This document shows, piece by piece, positions 54,217-63,902 of a stretch of 64,000 bases of DNA (position 1 is the stretch's first letter; every line of letters starts with the position of its first letter). The DNA lies in NCBI RefSeq assembly GCF_026262505.1, contig NC_067206.1, positions 13,884,205-13,948,204 of the forward strand, in the 5' to 3' direction. Below the pieces are notes generated by a model. That model saw only the letters and a program-made list of their open reading frames with translations. It had not been told where the DNA came from and searched no databases. The DNA comes from Trichomonas vaginalis G3. Its lineage: Eukaryota; Parabasalia; Trichomonadida; Trichomonadidae. Position numbers and translations under genes: made by a program.

Positions 54217-55740
54217 ATGAATAGCGTAGATTTAAAAAATTTAATTGATGATTTAGTACTTAATCAAAATTTTCTTGATTATTACGATTTAAAATCATAT
54301 CTCCAAAAACATAATAAAAATATAACGGGTGATGATATGGAATATTATTATCCATATTATAAAAATGAAATTTTGAAATATCATAATAAAATAATTTCTG
54401 AAATTAAAGACAAAATTAAAAATAATGAATATACAAAGGGAAAAACTAAATCACAACTTAAACAGTTGAAAGATTTCAAAAATAAAGTATTAACAGAAGA
54501 AGATATTGATGAATTATATAAATTATATAATCCTGAGCCGCAAAATCCAAAGGAACAAAAACAAAAGGTGCAAAACGCCCAGGTCCTTCAGACCATAAAT
54601 GAAGCACATGCTTTAATTTATGATTCATTAGTTAAACCATATTCAGCCCGACTTTTAAATGAAGATCAACTTTTGGAATTCATCCTTCAACATAAACTCG
54701 AAGCGGGAAAGTATATCAAACCTTTATATACAGCATATTTAAAACAAATGAATAGAATACATCCAGAATTAATGAAAGGAGGAATGAATTCCAAAACTTC
54801 ATCATCCAAAATCAAAGCAGATAAAATTAAACCACTTGCAATACCAAAACCTCCAACGACAGTACCGCCTCCTCCTTCAGTTAATCCTTCATCATTCACT
54901 TTATTATATCCATTTCAAACATTAAAGAAGCAAAAAGATTTTAAAAAGGATTTCAAGATATTAAATAAACCAATTGACCCGAAAATTCAACCGTTAAAGG
55001 AAAAATTTAGTCGCCCTTCATTTGCACCATATCCATATTCATACGAAATCGATCATCTGGAATATTCAAAAGGAAACGTTACTTATTTATTTGCCATTAA
55101 CATTAACACTAGATATTTATATTGCATTCCGGTGAAAGGGAAAACAGAACAGGAAACAAGAAGAGCTATTCAATACTTACTAGATCATGAAAGAGTAGAT
55201 AATATCAGGGGTGATGGTGATAAAGGATTTCAGGCAGCTATGACTCATTATTTCCCACAAATTAATTTTTTCTTTTCATCCTCTCCATATACGTTTCATA
55301 ATAAAATAGTTGATGCGGTAATGAGAACTCTTAGAGATGCGTTAGGGGTTAATGGTCAGATATACTGGGATGGAAATCATGACTCCATCATACAGCAGTT
55401 AGTATATTATTACAATAATACATGGCATAGAACAATAAACATGAAACCAGTGGAAATGAAAAATGATATTTCAAAAGAATGGGAATATATTAGAAAGCAA
55501 ATGGAAAGGTTGAATGATGTTAAACGTGAACAAATTAATTCGGGGCTCATGAATTTTAAAAAGGGGATAAAGTTTTGATTCATCTCGATTATGGAAAAAC
55601 TGATAAATCAATGACAAAAAGAAGACGAAGATTTGACACAATAGCTGAATTTGTTAGATATATTAACGGCAATGCATTAGTTGAAGTTGACAATAAATTA
55701 ATAGAAATTCCGATTTATTTTATTACTCCATTATATTTAA
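54217..55740 (+). pseudogene. P3 integrase (retroviral type), nearly whole
   Basis: An N-terminal helical, lysine-rich part (about 1-130) leads into a Pro/Ser linker (KPPTTVPPPPSVNPSS). The RNase H-like catalytic core follows, with YEIDHLEYSKGNVTYLFAI for the first acid and RGDGDKGFQAAMTHYF for the second, then the helix IVDAVMRTLRDAL. A C-terminal small beta domain (MTKRRRRFDT in the P2 copy) completes it. It joins element ends to target DNA with a 6-bp duplication in this family. It is close to whole, with about one break. Confidence 0.85.
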
Positions 55741-55771
55741 ATAATATTTAATTTTTTTTATTTCGTAAGAA

Positions 55772-56068
55772 ATGAGTGACAACGAAGCAGCCAAGAGTCC
55801 AGACAATGAATATAAAAAGAAACTAAACAGAATTAAATCAAAAATATGCTATTATAAAAAGAAGCCACAATGTGGTGGGGTTGATGCCCATAAAACTAAA
55901 GTAATTGAAAACGATAAAGAGAAGAAGGAAATAATCGAAAAATTAGAAACTTACCGTTCAATCCTTAAACTGAGTGAAGCAAAAATAAAAGAATTTAATA
56001 GAATAAATAAATTGATTGGAAGAGATGAATTTAATAAAGATGAATTTTTAAACTCAATCCAAATTTAA
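55772..56068 (+). CDS. P3 small basic protein, 98 aa
   Basis: MSDNEAAKSPDNEYKKKLNR leads to a KPQCGGVDAHKTK loop and a C-terminal helix. It follows the integrase by 31 bases after the start motif TTTATTTCGTAAGAAATG. The stop overlaps the convergent gene at 56065-56229. P2 carries a nearly identical copy. Function is unknown. Confidence 0.6.
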   Translation: MSDNEAAKSPDNEYKKKLNRIKSKICYYKKKPQCGGVDAHKTKVIENDKEKKEIIEKLETYRSILKLSEAKIKEFNRINKLIGRDEFNKDEFLNSIQI

Positions 56069-56229
56069 TTTTTATTCCTCTTTGACAACATCTCTCTTTC
56101 CATCATTACTGCATAACCGCATTTTCTCAATTTTAGTGGTTTGTTATTTTTAACATGTTCTTGCATCATTTTTATCATTTCCTCCCTTGTTATGATTCGT
56201 GGTAAATTTTGAGCTTGTGGGGTATTCAT
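56065..56229 (-). CDS. P3 small protein, 54 aa, convergent
   Basis: MNTPQAQNLPRIITREEMIK, then a basic end (KCGYAVMMEREMLSKRNKN). It overlaps the neighbouring stop codon by four bases. It has the AT-rich start motif on its own strand (TTTTTATTTTTATCATAAATG). It is too short for most gene finders; unknown function. Confidence 0.5.
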   Translation of the reverse strand: MNTPQAQNLPRIITREEMIKMMQEHVKNNKPLKLRKCGYAVMMEREMLSKRNKN

Positions 56230-56266
56230 TTATGATAAAAATAAAAATTTGTCATTAACGACCAAA

Positions 56267-56466
56267 AATATATTTTATCGTTAATGGTTTCAGTTTATTC
56301 AATAATGACTTATTTTTGAAGAACTGAAGGTGTCACCAGGTCACCATGTGTCACCAGGTCATTTAACTTCTCTGAAAAAATGTGACAACATGACATTTTG
56401 ACAACATTTACGAAAATTTGATGCAGTCCAAAAATAAAGTTAGTTTTATTTTTTCAACTTTTTATT
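56267..56466 (+). repeat. GGTGTCACC hairpin spacer 1
   Basis: TTATTTTTGAAGAACTGAAG, then GGTGTCACCAGGTCACCATG, then TTTAACTTCTCTGAAAAAAT and TGTGACAACATGACATTTTG. The inner parts are mutually complementary, so it folds into nested hairpins. It lies directly before the KilA-N gene. Confidence 0.85.
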
Positions 56467-56484
56467 TTGTATGTAAGAACAGAA

Positions 56485-57147
56485 ATGTCAGTCGAAGCAA
56501 AAACATTCACGAACAAATCTAATGGCGAAACATTCACAAAAGGCACTTATAACGGTATTGAAGTCTTACGTAGAGACAAGGATGGTTACATTAATGCAAC
56601 AAATATGTGTCAGCAGTTTAGGAAAGACTTTAGAAAGTTGTTGGAAAATAAGTCCTGGGAAGAGTATTATAAGGCATTTTGTGAAGAATATAGCAACCGC
56701 CGGAATTCAGACGGTTGCTTTTTATACAAAATTCATGCAGGAATTCCTGATGAAATCAAACAGGTTAGAGGAACGTATGTAGACCCAAGACTTATAAACT
56801 ATATAGCAATGTGGGCTTCTCCAAAATATTGCATAGCAGTTGGAAAAATTATGGACTCCATAGACAAGAAAGTTCATGAGAAATTAGATGAAAAAGAACT
56901 CGAAGATACAGTTAAAAATGCTAAACCTTTGTTCGAACAAGAAGTCAGAAAAATGCATGAAAAACAATTAGAACATGAACGTGAGATATGTTATGTTTAT
57001 AGAGATTCTCCATACGAACTAGACCAATGGGAACAAGAAGATTTAAAGAGAGAATTTAGAGAATATGAACTCGCTAAGATAGCATTAGAAGCTGCAGAAA
57101 AGAAGTTAAAAGTTTGGGGTCGTTTTGTAAAAAAATATTGTGAGTAA
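56485..57147 (+). CDS. KilA-N domain protein
   Basis: I start it at MSVEAKTFTNKSNGE, after the start motif TTTATTTTGTATG. The KilA-N domain is clear: an N-terminal strand pair (GTYNGIEVLRRDKDGYINAT), then NMCQQFRKDFRKLL, a middle with Trp-x-x-Tyr, and GTYVDPRLINYIAMWASPKY followed by CIAVGKIMDSI. A charged coiled-coil tail completes it. KilA-N proteins are DNA-binding proteins of large DNA viruses and phages. The gene is bracketed by spacers 1 and 2, a movable cassette. Confidence 0.8.
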   Translation: MSVEAKTFTNKSNGETFTKGTYNGIEVLRRDKDGYINATNMCQQFRKDFRKLLENKSWEEYYKAFCEEYSNRRNSDGCFLYKIHAGIPDEIKQVRGTYVDPRLINYIAMWASPKYCIAVGKIMDSIDKKVHEKLDEKELEDTVKNAKPLFEQEVRKMHEKQLEHEREICYVYRDSPYELDQWEQEDLKREFREYELAKIALEAAEKKLKVWGRFVKKYCE

Positions 57148-57165
57148 ATGAACCATTTATTTTTG

Positions 57166-57660
57166 TCATTAACGACCAAAAATATATTTTATCGTTAATG
57201 GTTTCAGGTTATTCAATAATGACTTATTTTTGAAGAACTGAAGGTGTCACCAGGTCACCATGTGTCACCAGGTCATTTAACTTCTCTGAAAAAGTGTGAC
57301 AACATGACATTTTGACAACAACACAGGAGGAAGGCAGTTATGACTTATTTTTGAAGAACTGAAGGTGTCACCAGGTCACCAGGTCATTTAACTCATGACA
57401 TTTTGACAACAACACGGGTTATTCAATAATGACTTATTTTTGAAGAACTGAAGGTGTCACCAGGTCACCAGGTCATTTAACTCATGACATTTTGACAACA
57501 ACACGGGTTATTCAATAATGACTTATTTTTGAAGAACTGAAGGTGTCACCAGGTCACCATGTGTCACCAGGTCATTTAACTTCTCTGAAAAAATGTGACA
57601 ACATGACATTTTGACAACATTTACGAAAATTTGATGCAGTCCAAAAATAAAGTTAGTTTT
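57166..57660 (+). repeat. GGTGTCACC hairpin spacer 2 (four-fold)
   Basis: The spacer unit occurs four times in tandem, in full or shortened form (starting about 57166, 57340, 57418 and 57508). The last copy continues into the same TTGATGCAGTCCAAAAATAA sequence that ends spacer 1. So the DNA before the KilA-N gene and before the primase-helicase is the same. Confidence 0.85.
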
Positions 57661-57692
57661 AAAATTATTTTTATTTTTTTATTCCTATATAA

Positions 57693-60003
57693 ATGACAGC
57701 AACAAACAACAACAGCAACTTTATCATTTCTGATGAAAAAGTTATTGATTCATTAGCTGAGGAATTAGTTGTGGCAGAAACTAAAACCCTCAACGAAAGA
57801 ATTGGTGAAAACAGGATTGATTTACATAACTACCTCAAATATGATGGATGAAGAGGAAGGAAAACTGGTATGGCTTTATTAGTAAATAAAATTTCAAATT
57901 TAACGATTATAGATGTTGATATCAATAAATCGTACAATGATGAACTTAAAGAAACAGTTAGAAAAGACATTTTATCAAAACTTTCGGATAAAGATGTTAT
58001 CGTTAAAACCGCATCAGGAGGTCTTCACATTTATTGCAACACTAATTTCTTCTATTCAACCTCGAACAGAATGATTAAATGTTATTCTTGCAATGATTAT
58101 GATATTGACATAATGACTTCTATGGATGATTCAAAGCGTTCATTAGTGGTTATGGCTGAATCAAGAGTTCGCAAGAATGCAACAGAACCAATCAATACAT
58201 ACTCATTCATTCGTGGAAGTTATGATTCAACTTAACTAGAACAGTGAATGATATATTAAATGATTTGAATATTAAGGTAAGAGTTGAACAAAAGAACGAA
58301 GAAATAAAGAGTATAATGAATGAAAACAAAGATGTAAACATTGACGATAAACTTGCCCAGAGCATAGTTGATGGCATCTGTGATTTTGAAGTACATAATG
58401 ACGGTGGAAACATGAATTTAGAAAAAGAAGTTACATTATTCACACTGTTTCAAGCAATTAATTCGTTACCGGATCATTTAATTAATGAAGCATACGATAA
58501 CGTTTATAACTTCTGCAATTTAACTGAAAATGCAAAAAGTAATTTTGAAAAAGCACGTAGTAGATATGCACATTTAATGACTTCTCCATTTGTTTTAGTG
58601 AAGATTCTAAAACTTTATCAAAAGGAATATTATGATGAATACGTTTTGCCTTTATTACGTAAGCCAAAAATAACATTTGATATCAAACTTGATGACTCGT
58701 TTTTGATAACAGATATTAGACGCAAGGCTGAAAATCATCAGTATAAAAACAGTTCTGAAGTAATTGAGGATTTATCACGTGTAATTCGTTTTGTAGATTG
58801 TGGAAATAAATATTTCATTCAAAAGGACTATAATATTCATGATAAAATGAATCAAATATCATTCGTTCTTCAATCAAACATGAAAGAGTCACTCAAAATG
58901 ATTAAATTATTTAAAGAAGAAGGTAAAACAACAACAGCATGGGATGTACTACTAAATCAATTGTCTTCATTAACTGTTAAGGGTGTTTGCTTTAAATCTG
59001 ATTCCCCAGATGTTTTCTCAACGTTTCAGGGTTATAAATACAACGTTCTCGAAAAGCCTGATTACTCAAAAATTGAGATATTTATGAATTTCATTAAAGA
59101 AGCCATTTGTGATAATAATGATGAAGTGTATAAATACCTTCTCGGCTGGATTGCATCAATGATTCAACATCCTGGAATCAAGAATGAAACAGCAATTATT
59201 TTGAAAGGACTTCAGGGAACAGGTAAAAACAGATTTACAGACATTATTTCTGAACTTTTCGCCGGTTATTCATGTAAAAACATTACTGAAATAAGTGAGC
59301 TAACGGGTAATTTCAATTCAGTTGTTGAAAATAAAATGTTTCTTGTACTTAATGAACTCAAGAATGTAGGTGAAGACAGACTCGCAAACTTCAACGCTTT
59401 GAAATCAATTATTACGGATAATGAGATTAGAATTAATGAAAAGAATCAACCCAGAAGAACTGCTCAGAACGTTGCAAACTTCATTTTCGTAACTAACAAC
59501 ATCTACCCTGTCAAAATTGAAGTTGGAGACAGAAGATATGTAGTTTTAAGAGTTAATGGTAAATTCAAGGGTCAATTTGATTACTTCAAGAATTTAATGG
59601 ATTCATGCACAAAGGAATTTTATGATAATTTACTGACGTATTTTATGCAATATGACCTTTCATCATTTAATGTACGAATCATTCGATGACTGAAGCCAAA
59701 CAAGATTTAATTGAATTATCAACAAATCCTTTAGATGTATGGATAAATACACATTATGATGAATTGTGTGCAGGTATGACGTGTGAAAATGCTCTATTCT
59801 GCAAACCATCAGACATGAAAGACAAAAACTTTCAAATGAGTATTAAGGATAAATGTGATAGGAAACAGATAAGAATAGATGGTAAACAAACATGGTGTTA
59901 TGTTTTGAAAGAAGAAATGAAAGGATTATATAAACAGGTTGAACCAAACGATAATGAGGAATCATTTACTGACGATGAAATACCTGTAAATGAAGCTTTA
60001 TAA
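57693..60003 (+). pseudogene. P3 primase-polymerase / SF3 helicase gene, broken
   Basis: The N-terminal part is an archaeo-eukaryotic primase (PrimPol-type): TIIDVDIN carries the first acids, VKTASGGLHIYC is the sGGxH motif, and YDIDIM follows. The C-terminal part is a D5-type SF3 helicase: YLLGWIASMIQHPG, Walker A LQGTGKNRF, Walker B MFLVLNELKN, and the sensor-type FIFVTNN. Proteins of this kind prime and unwind DNA in virophages, NCLDV and phages. Having it together with a protein-primed polymerase is notable. It is broken, with a few breaks. Confidence 0.82.
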
Positions 60004-60421
60004 AGTATGATTGGAATTTATTTTTGCATTCTCCTGTGTTGTTGTCAAAATGTCATGTTGTCACATTTTTTCAGAGAAGTTAAATGACCTGGTGACACAT
60101 GGTGACCTGGTGACACCTTCAGTTCTTCAAAAATAAGTCATTATTGAATAACCCGTGTTGTTGTCAAAATGTCATGAGTTAAATGACCTGGTGACCTGGT
60201 GACACCTTCAGTTCTTCAAAAATAAGTCATAACTGCCTTCCTCCTGTGTTGTTGTCAAAATGTCATGTTGTCACACTTTTTCAGAGAAGTTAAATGACCT
60301 GGTGACACATGGTGACCTGGTGACACCTTCAGTTCTTCAAAAATAAGTCATTATTGAATAACCTGAAACCATTAACGTAAACATTAACGTAAACATTAAC
60401 GTAAACATTTATTTCTGCAGT
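60004..60421 (-). repeat. GGTGACACC hairpin spacer 3 (three-fold, inverted)
   Basis: The same units as spacer 2, now in reverse orientation, at about 60050-60160, 60160-60245 and 60250-60365, then three copies of ATTAACGTAAAC. Together with spacer 2 it puts the primase-helicase gene between inverted repeats of several hundred bases. Confidence 0.85.
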
Positions 60422-62668
60422 TCATTGAACTCTATACCATGCGAATACAGTCATAAATGGTGGCATGTATTCTTTACTTTGTCCCGTTGTTTGTGTATAT
60501 CCTGAAACGAAATGTGTATGGTTTCCTTCTCCCTGAGTGTCATCCCAGTAACAATTTATAGCAAACTTAACATCATCTTTAACATCATATCCTTGACCTT
60601 TTGTCATTCCTGACCAATCCCAATATCGATGCTTATGCCAACCCGCTTGAGATGTACTTAAATCTATGTAGTGACTGTGTGCAGGTAAATTTTCACCTGA
60701 AATCGTTTTACTTCCCCCTGTTTCCTTTGAAGAGTTTGCACAATACAAAAACCTGTCAACTATTTGTTCCCATGCACCAACACCAAACATTACTTGAGGA
60801 CCTCTTGCATCCATAGATGTATAAATAGAACCTACTGGGTTCATTAAATCAAACATATGAGATATTATAGGATTGTCTCTTTTGAACTTAAGATATAGTG
60901 TAACTATTTCAGGTTTCTTCTGGTTTGTGTCAGAATATTTTTTATAATATAATCTTATGTTTTCAGGGTAGGTAAAATCTTGACTATAATATTTATTTCT
61001 GTCATCTGTATAATAATATACTATTCTCGTTTTTTCTATTGCATTATATCTTTTATATCTATAATAATCTAAATATAATGTTAGTTTTTGTTCATCTACA
61101 TGTGGTGTTCTGTCGTCATCTCCATAGTCATAATAATATGGTGCTAGAGCTGGGTCAGCCAAAGTCATATCTACCATTTCATAAACTCTTAAATATTTCT
61201 TTTGTTCGTCTCCATATAAGTTTAAGTAGCAGTTGTTGTCTAATGGAACTTTAACTTGTGTACCATTATTCTTTATATAGCCTACATACATTTCATTGTT
61301 ATTTTTCGGAATGAGTTTATACCGTATACCATTTTTTAAGGAGTGTACAAACTCCCATCTAAAATATTTGTTTTCTTCATAGATAGAAACATCCCCAACA
61401 ATAGTTTCAATATTTTTTGTTGTTCCTATCAAACTTTGGTATATTTCGTTAACATAAGTTTTATCTGCCTTCTTATTTAACTCATCGTTAACATAAGTTT
61501 TATCTGCTTTAAGATCTAAACATCCTGAAACCCACCCTGTATCAGCTTTAAATTTAAAAGTCTTCAATGTCCATTTATGATACCATTCAACCCTTTCTTT
61601 AATTTTTTCATATATTTCATTATCTTTTTCATCCACATAAGTTTTATCTGCCTTCTTATTTAATTCACTATCAACATATTCCTTATCTGCCTTCTTATTT
61701 AACTCACTATCAACATAAACCAAATTTGCCTTCTTCATTAATTCACTATCCACATAAGTTTTATCTGCCTTCTTATTTAACTCATCGTTAACATAAGTTT
61801 TATCTGCTTTAAGATCTAAACATCCTGAAACCCACCCTGTATCAGCTTTAAATTTAAAAGTCTTCAATGTCCATTTATGATACCATTCAACCCTTTCTTT
61901 AATTTTTTCATATATTTCATTATCTTTTTCATCCACATAAGTTTTATCTGCCTTCTTATTTAATTCACTATCAACATATTCCTTATCTGCCTTCTTATTT
62001 AACTCACTATCAACATAAACCAAATTTGCCTTCTTCATTAATTCACTATCCACATAAGTTTTATCTGCCTTCTTATTTAATTCACTATCAACATATTCCT
62101 TATCTGCCTTCTTATTTAACTCACTATCAACATAAACCAAATTTGCCTTCTTCATTAATTCACTATCCACATAAGTTTTATCTGCCTTCTTATTTAATTC
62201 ACTATCAACATATTCCTTATCTGCCTTCTTATTTAACTCACTATCAACATAAACCAAATTTGCCTTCTTCATTAATTCACTATCCACATATTCCTTATCT
62301 GCCTTCTTCATTATGTCGTTTAGGAAACCTTCTATGAATTCCTCATTTAAATTAAATCTTCCAATCTTCAAAACTTTAGGAAATGCATTTAATGCGTAAT
62401 ATCTCTGTTCTTCTGGTGGAATTGATGTTATATCATCCGTTATTCCTTTAATTTTTGAATTCATAAATAAAATTTCTTTTATATTTGATATCACTGCACC
62501 ACCTTTGCAAACGAATTCGAAATGTTCATTTTTCAATACTATCTCCAAATCTCCATATTTCAACCTTTGCGTTTGTTCTGCCGTCTTTGAATTATATGCA
62601 TATATGGCGTATGTAATGGTCTGAAGGACCTGGGTGTTTTGTGCCTTAAGTTGTTGTGGTTTAATCAT
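60422..62668 (-). CDS. P3 fibre with phage tail-collar-like tip, 748 aa
   Basis: An N-terminal globular part (about 1-135) leads to a long stalk of 13-residue units of the form NKKADKTYVDSEL (about 135-410), some units arranged in a perfect 300-bp tandem duplication (61446-62045). The C-terminal tip holds NPVGSIYTSMDARG, a FGVGAWEQIVDRFLY strand, LPAHSHYID, GNHTHFVSG and the end YMPPFMTVFAWYRVQ. This order (NPVGSIY..., W..v..RfL, LP.HsH, .mPPF..v..W.r) is that of phage tail-collar/receptor-binding fibres. It probably forms a trimeric spike on the virion. The gene is fully open. Confidence 0.75.
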   Translation of the reverse strand: MIKPQQLKAQNTQVLQTITYAIYAYNSKTAEQTQRLKYGDLEIVLKNEHFEFVCKGGAVISNIKEILFMNSKIKGITDDITSIPPEEQRYYALNAFPKVLKIGRFNLNEEFIEGFLNDIMKKADKEYVDSELMKKANLVYVDSELNKKADKEYVDSELNKKADKTYVDSELMKKANLVYVDSELNKKADKEYVDSELNKKADKTYVDSELMKKANLVYVDSELNKKADKEYVDSELNKKADKTYVDEKDNEIYEKIKERVEWYHKWTLKTFKFKADTGWVSGCLDLKADKTYVNDELNKKADKTYVDSELMKKANLVYVDSELNKKADKEYVDSELNKKADKTYVDEKDNEIYEKIKERVEWYHKWTLKTFKFKADTGWVSGCLDLKADKTYVNDELNKKADKTYVNEIYQSLIGTTKNIETIVGDVSIYEENKYFRWEFVHSLKNGIRYKLIPKNNNEMYVGYIKNNGTQVKVPLDNNCYLNLYGDEQKKYLRVYEMVDMTLADPALAPYYYDYGDDDRTPHVDEQKLTLYLDYYRYKRYNAIEKTRIVYYYTDDRNKYYSQDFTYPENIRLYYKKYSDTNQKKPEIVTLYLKFKRDNPIISHMFDLMNPVGSIYTSMDARGPQVMFGVGAWEQIVDRFLYCANSSKETGGSKTISGENLPAHSHYIDLSTSQAGWHKHRYWDWSGMTKGQGYDVKDDVKFAINCYWDDTQGEGNHTHFVSGYTQTTGQSKEYMPPFMTVFAWYRVQ

Positions 62669-62692
62669 TTATTATGATTTAAAAATAAATAT

Positions 62693-63403
62693 TTAATCCG
62701 TTATCTCATCAGCTATTTTCTCTATTTGAAATTGCCATAATATTTCATTCATGAATTCTAAATCACAATCAAATAGGTCAGTTATTCTAAATTTAATATT
62801 TGATAAATCTTTTGAATGAAGAATAAATGAATTCCCGGATAATTGAAACGGATATGATAAAGAAAATGTGTTTAAGTTGATGGATAAAATGTTTTGTATT
62901 GATGGGTAAGAGTTAGGGTCTAATGTTTGATGTGAAAATCTCATTGGGGTATTAACTTTATCACATTTGATTAAAATGAAATTGGAACCAGTGTCAGAAT
63001 ACAAAACATCCCCAACATCTTTTTCAAAATTTAATATCCCCAACAATGAACGAAGATGAGGAGTACAAAATTTAATTTTCAGCGGAAATTTAATAAGGTT
63101 ATTTATTTCATCAAGTTCAAAAAGTTTATCAGGTTTTGATTTAAAATTTTCTTCATACCATACGATAAATGATTCATTTAAATAACTTAAAATCATGTTA
63201 ATATCCCATTTCGTTATCACATTATTTATATACATATCATACGTTTTTTCATGGTCATCTTTAATAAATGATATATAATCTGAAGGGTCTAAAAGAATGG
63301 GATTAAATTTACCACTCACAGAAACGAGAGTAACATTATAAATTCCGCTAACTGTTAAATTTAATTCACAGCTATTATTCGAAATAATATTGATAATTGA
63401 CAT
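62693..63403 (-). CDS. P3 protein of unknown function, 236 aa
   Basis: MSIINIISNNSCELNLTVSG opens a beta-rich protein with SLLGILNFEKDVGDVLYSDT in the middle and a C-terminal helical end. It lies just before the fibre on the same strand (24-base spacing), so it may be a fibre-base or penton-type protein, but that is inference. The start is head to head with the gene at 63423. P2 has a partial copy. Confidence 0.6.
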   Translation of the reverse strand: MSIINIISNNSCELNLTVSGIYNVTLVSVSGKFNPILLDPSDYISFIKDDHEKTYDMYINNVITKWDINMILSYLNESFIVWYEENFKSKPDKLFELDEINNLIKFPLKIKFCTPHLRSLLGILNFEKDVGDVLYSDTGSNFILIKCDKVNTPMRFSHQTLDPNSYPSIQNILSINLNTFSLSYPFQLSGNSFILHSKDLSNIKFRITDLFDCDLEFMNEILWQFQIEKIADEITD

Positions 63404-63422
63404 TTTTATTACGAATAAAAAT

Positions 63423-63902
63423 ATGGTAAAGCGTTATTTTCCAGTGATAAATAAAACTAGAATAAGATTACCTCAAGAATTCATAAATTCAACGAATAAG
63501 AAATTCATTCATGTTATAAATTTTAGTGTTTTCAGAAAATATGAGTCAATGTCATATTCATCAACAGGTTATATTTCACTTCATTCAAATTTAGTTCAAT
63601 CAAACCCATATAATAACCATTTCATAAGATTTTCAGATGGTATTAAAAATGTAATTGATAGATTAAAATATGAACAGATTGACAATATCGAATTTTTGGA
63701 ATTTTGGTTTAAATATCCCGATGGAAAAAAGATTGAAGTTAAAGATAAAGCTGATACTATAACAAAAACAATTACAATGACCGATCCAGATAGTGGGGAA
63801 CAAAAAGAAATAAAACAAACGATAGAAACTGGTGAAAGGTCAATTATTATTGATTATGATTCAAAGGATTATTATTCGATAATGTTAATGCTTGAATATT
63901 AA
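63423..63902 (+). CDS. P3 protein of unknown function, 159 aa
   Basis: The counterpart of the P2 gene at 37108-37587, without a residue difference that I can see. It starts at MVKRYFPVINKTR; an upstream Met would overlap the divergent gene. Strong conservation within an element pair that differs elsewhere marks it as a core part. Confidence 0.6.
   Translation: MVKRYFPVINKTRIRLPQEFINSTNKKFIHVINFSVFRKYESMSYSSTGYISLHSNLVQSNPYNNHFIRFSDGIKNVIDRLKYEQIDNIEFLEFWFKYPDGKKIEVKDKADTITKTITMTDPDSGEQKEIKQTIETGERSIIIDYDSKDYYSIMLMLEY

Noticed and set aside
42141-56068. Idea that the inverted block is only an assembly artefact
   Set aside because: The two arms differ at many single positions and in the flanking genes, and P3 starts with a proper Polinton terminus. 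An artefact remains possible but is the less likely reading.
62026-62337. Plus-strand Pro/Ser/His-rich repeat frame
   Set aside because: It is the antisense shadow of the fibre stalk repeats.
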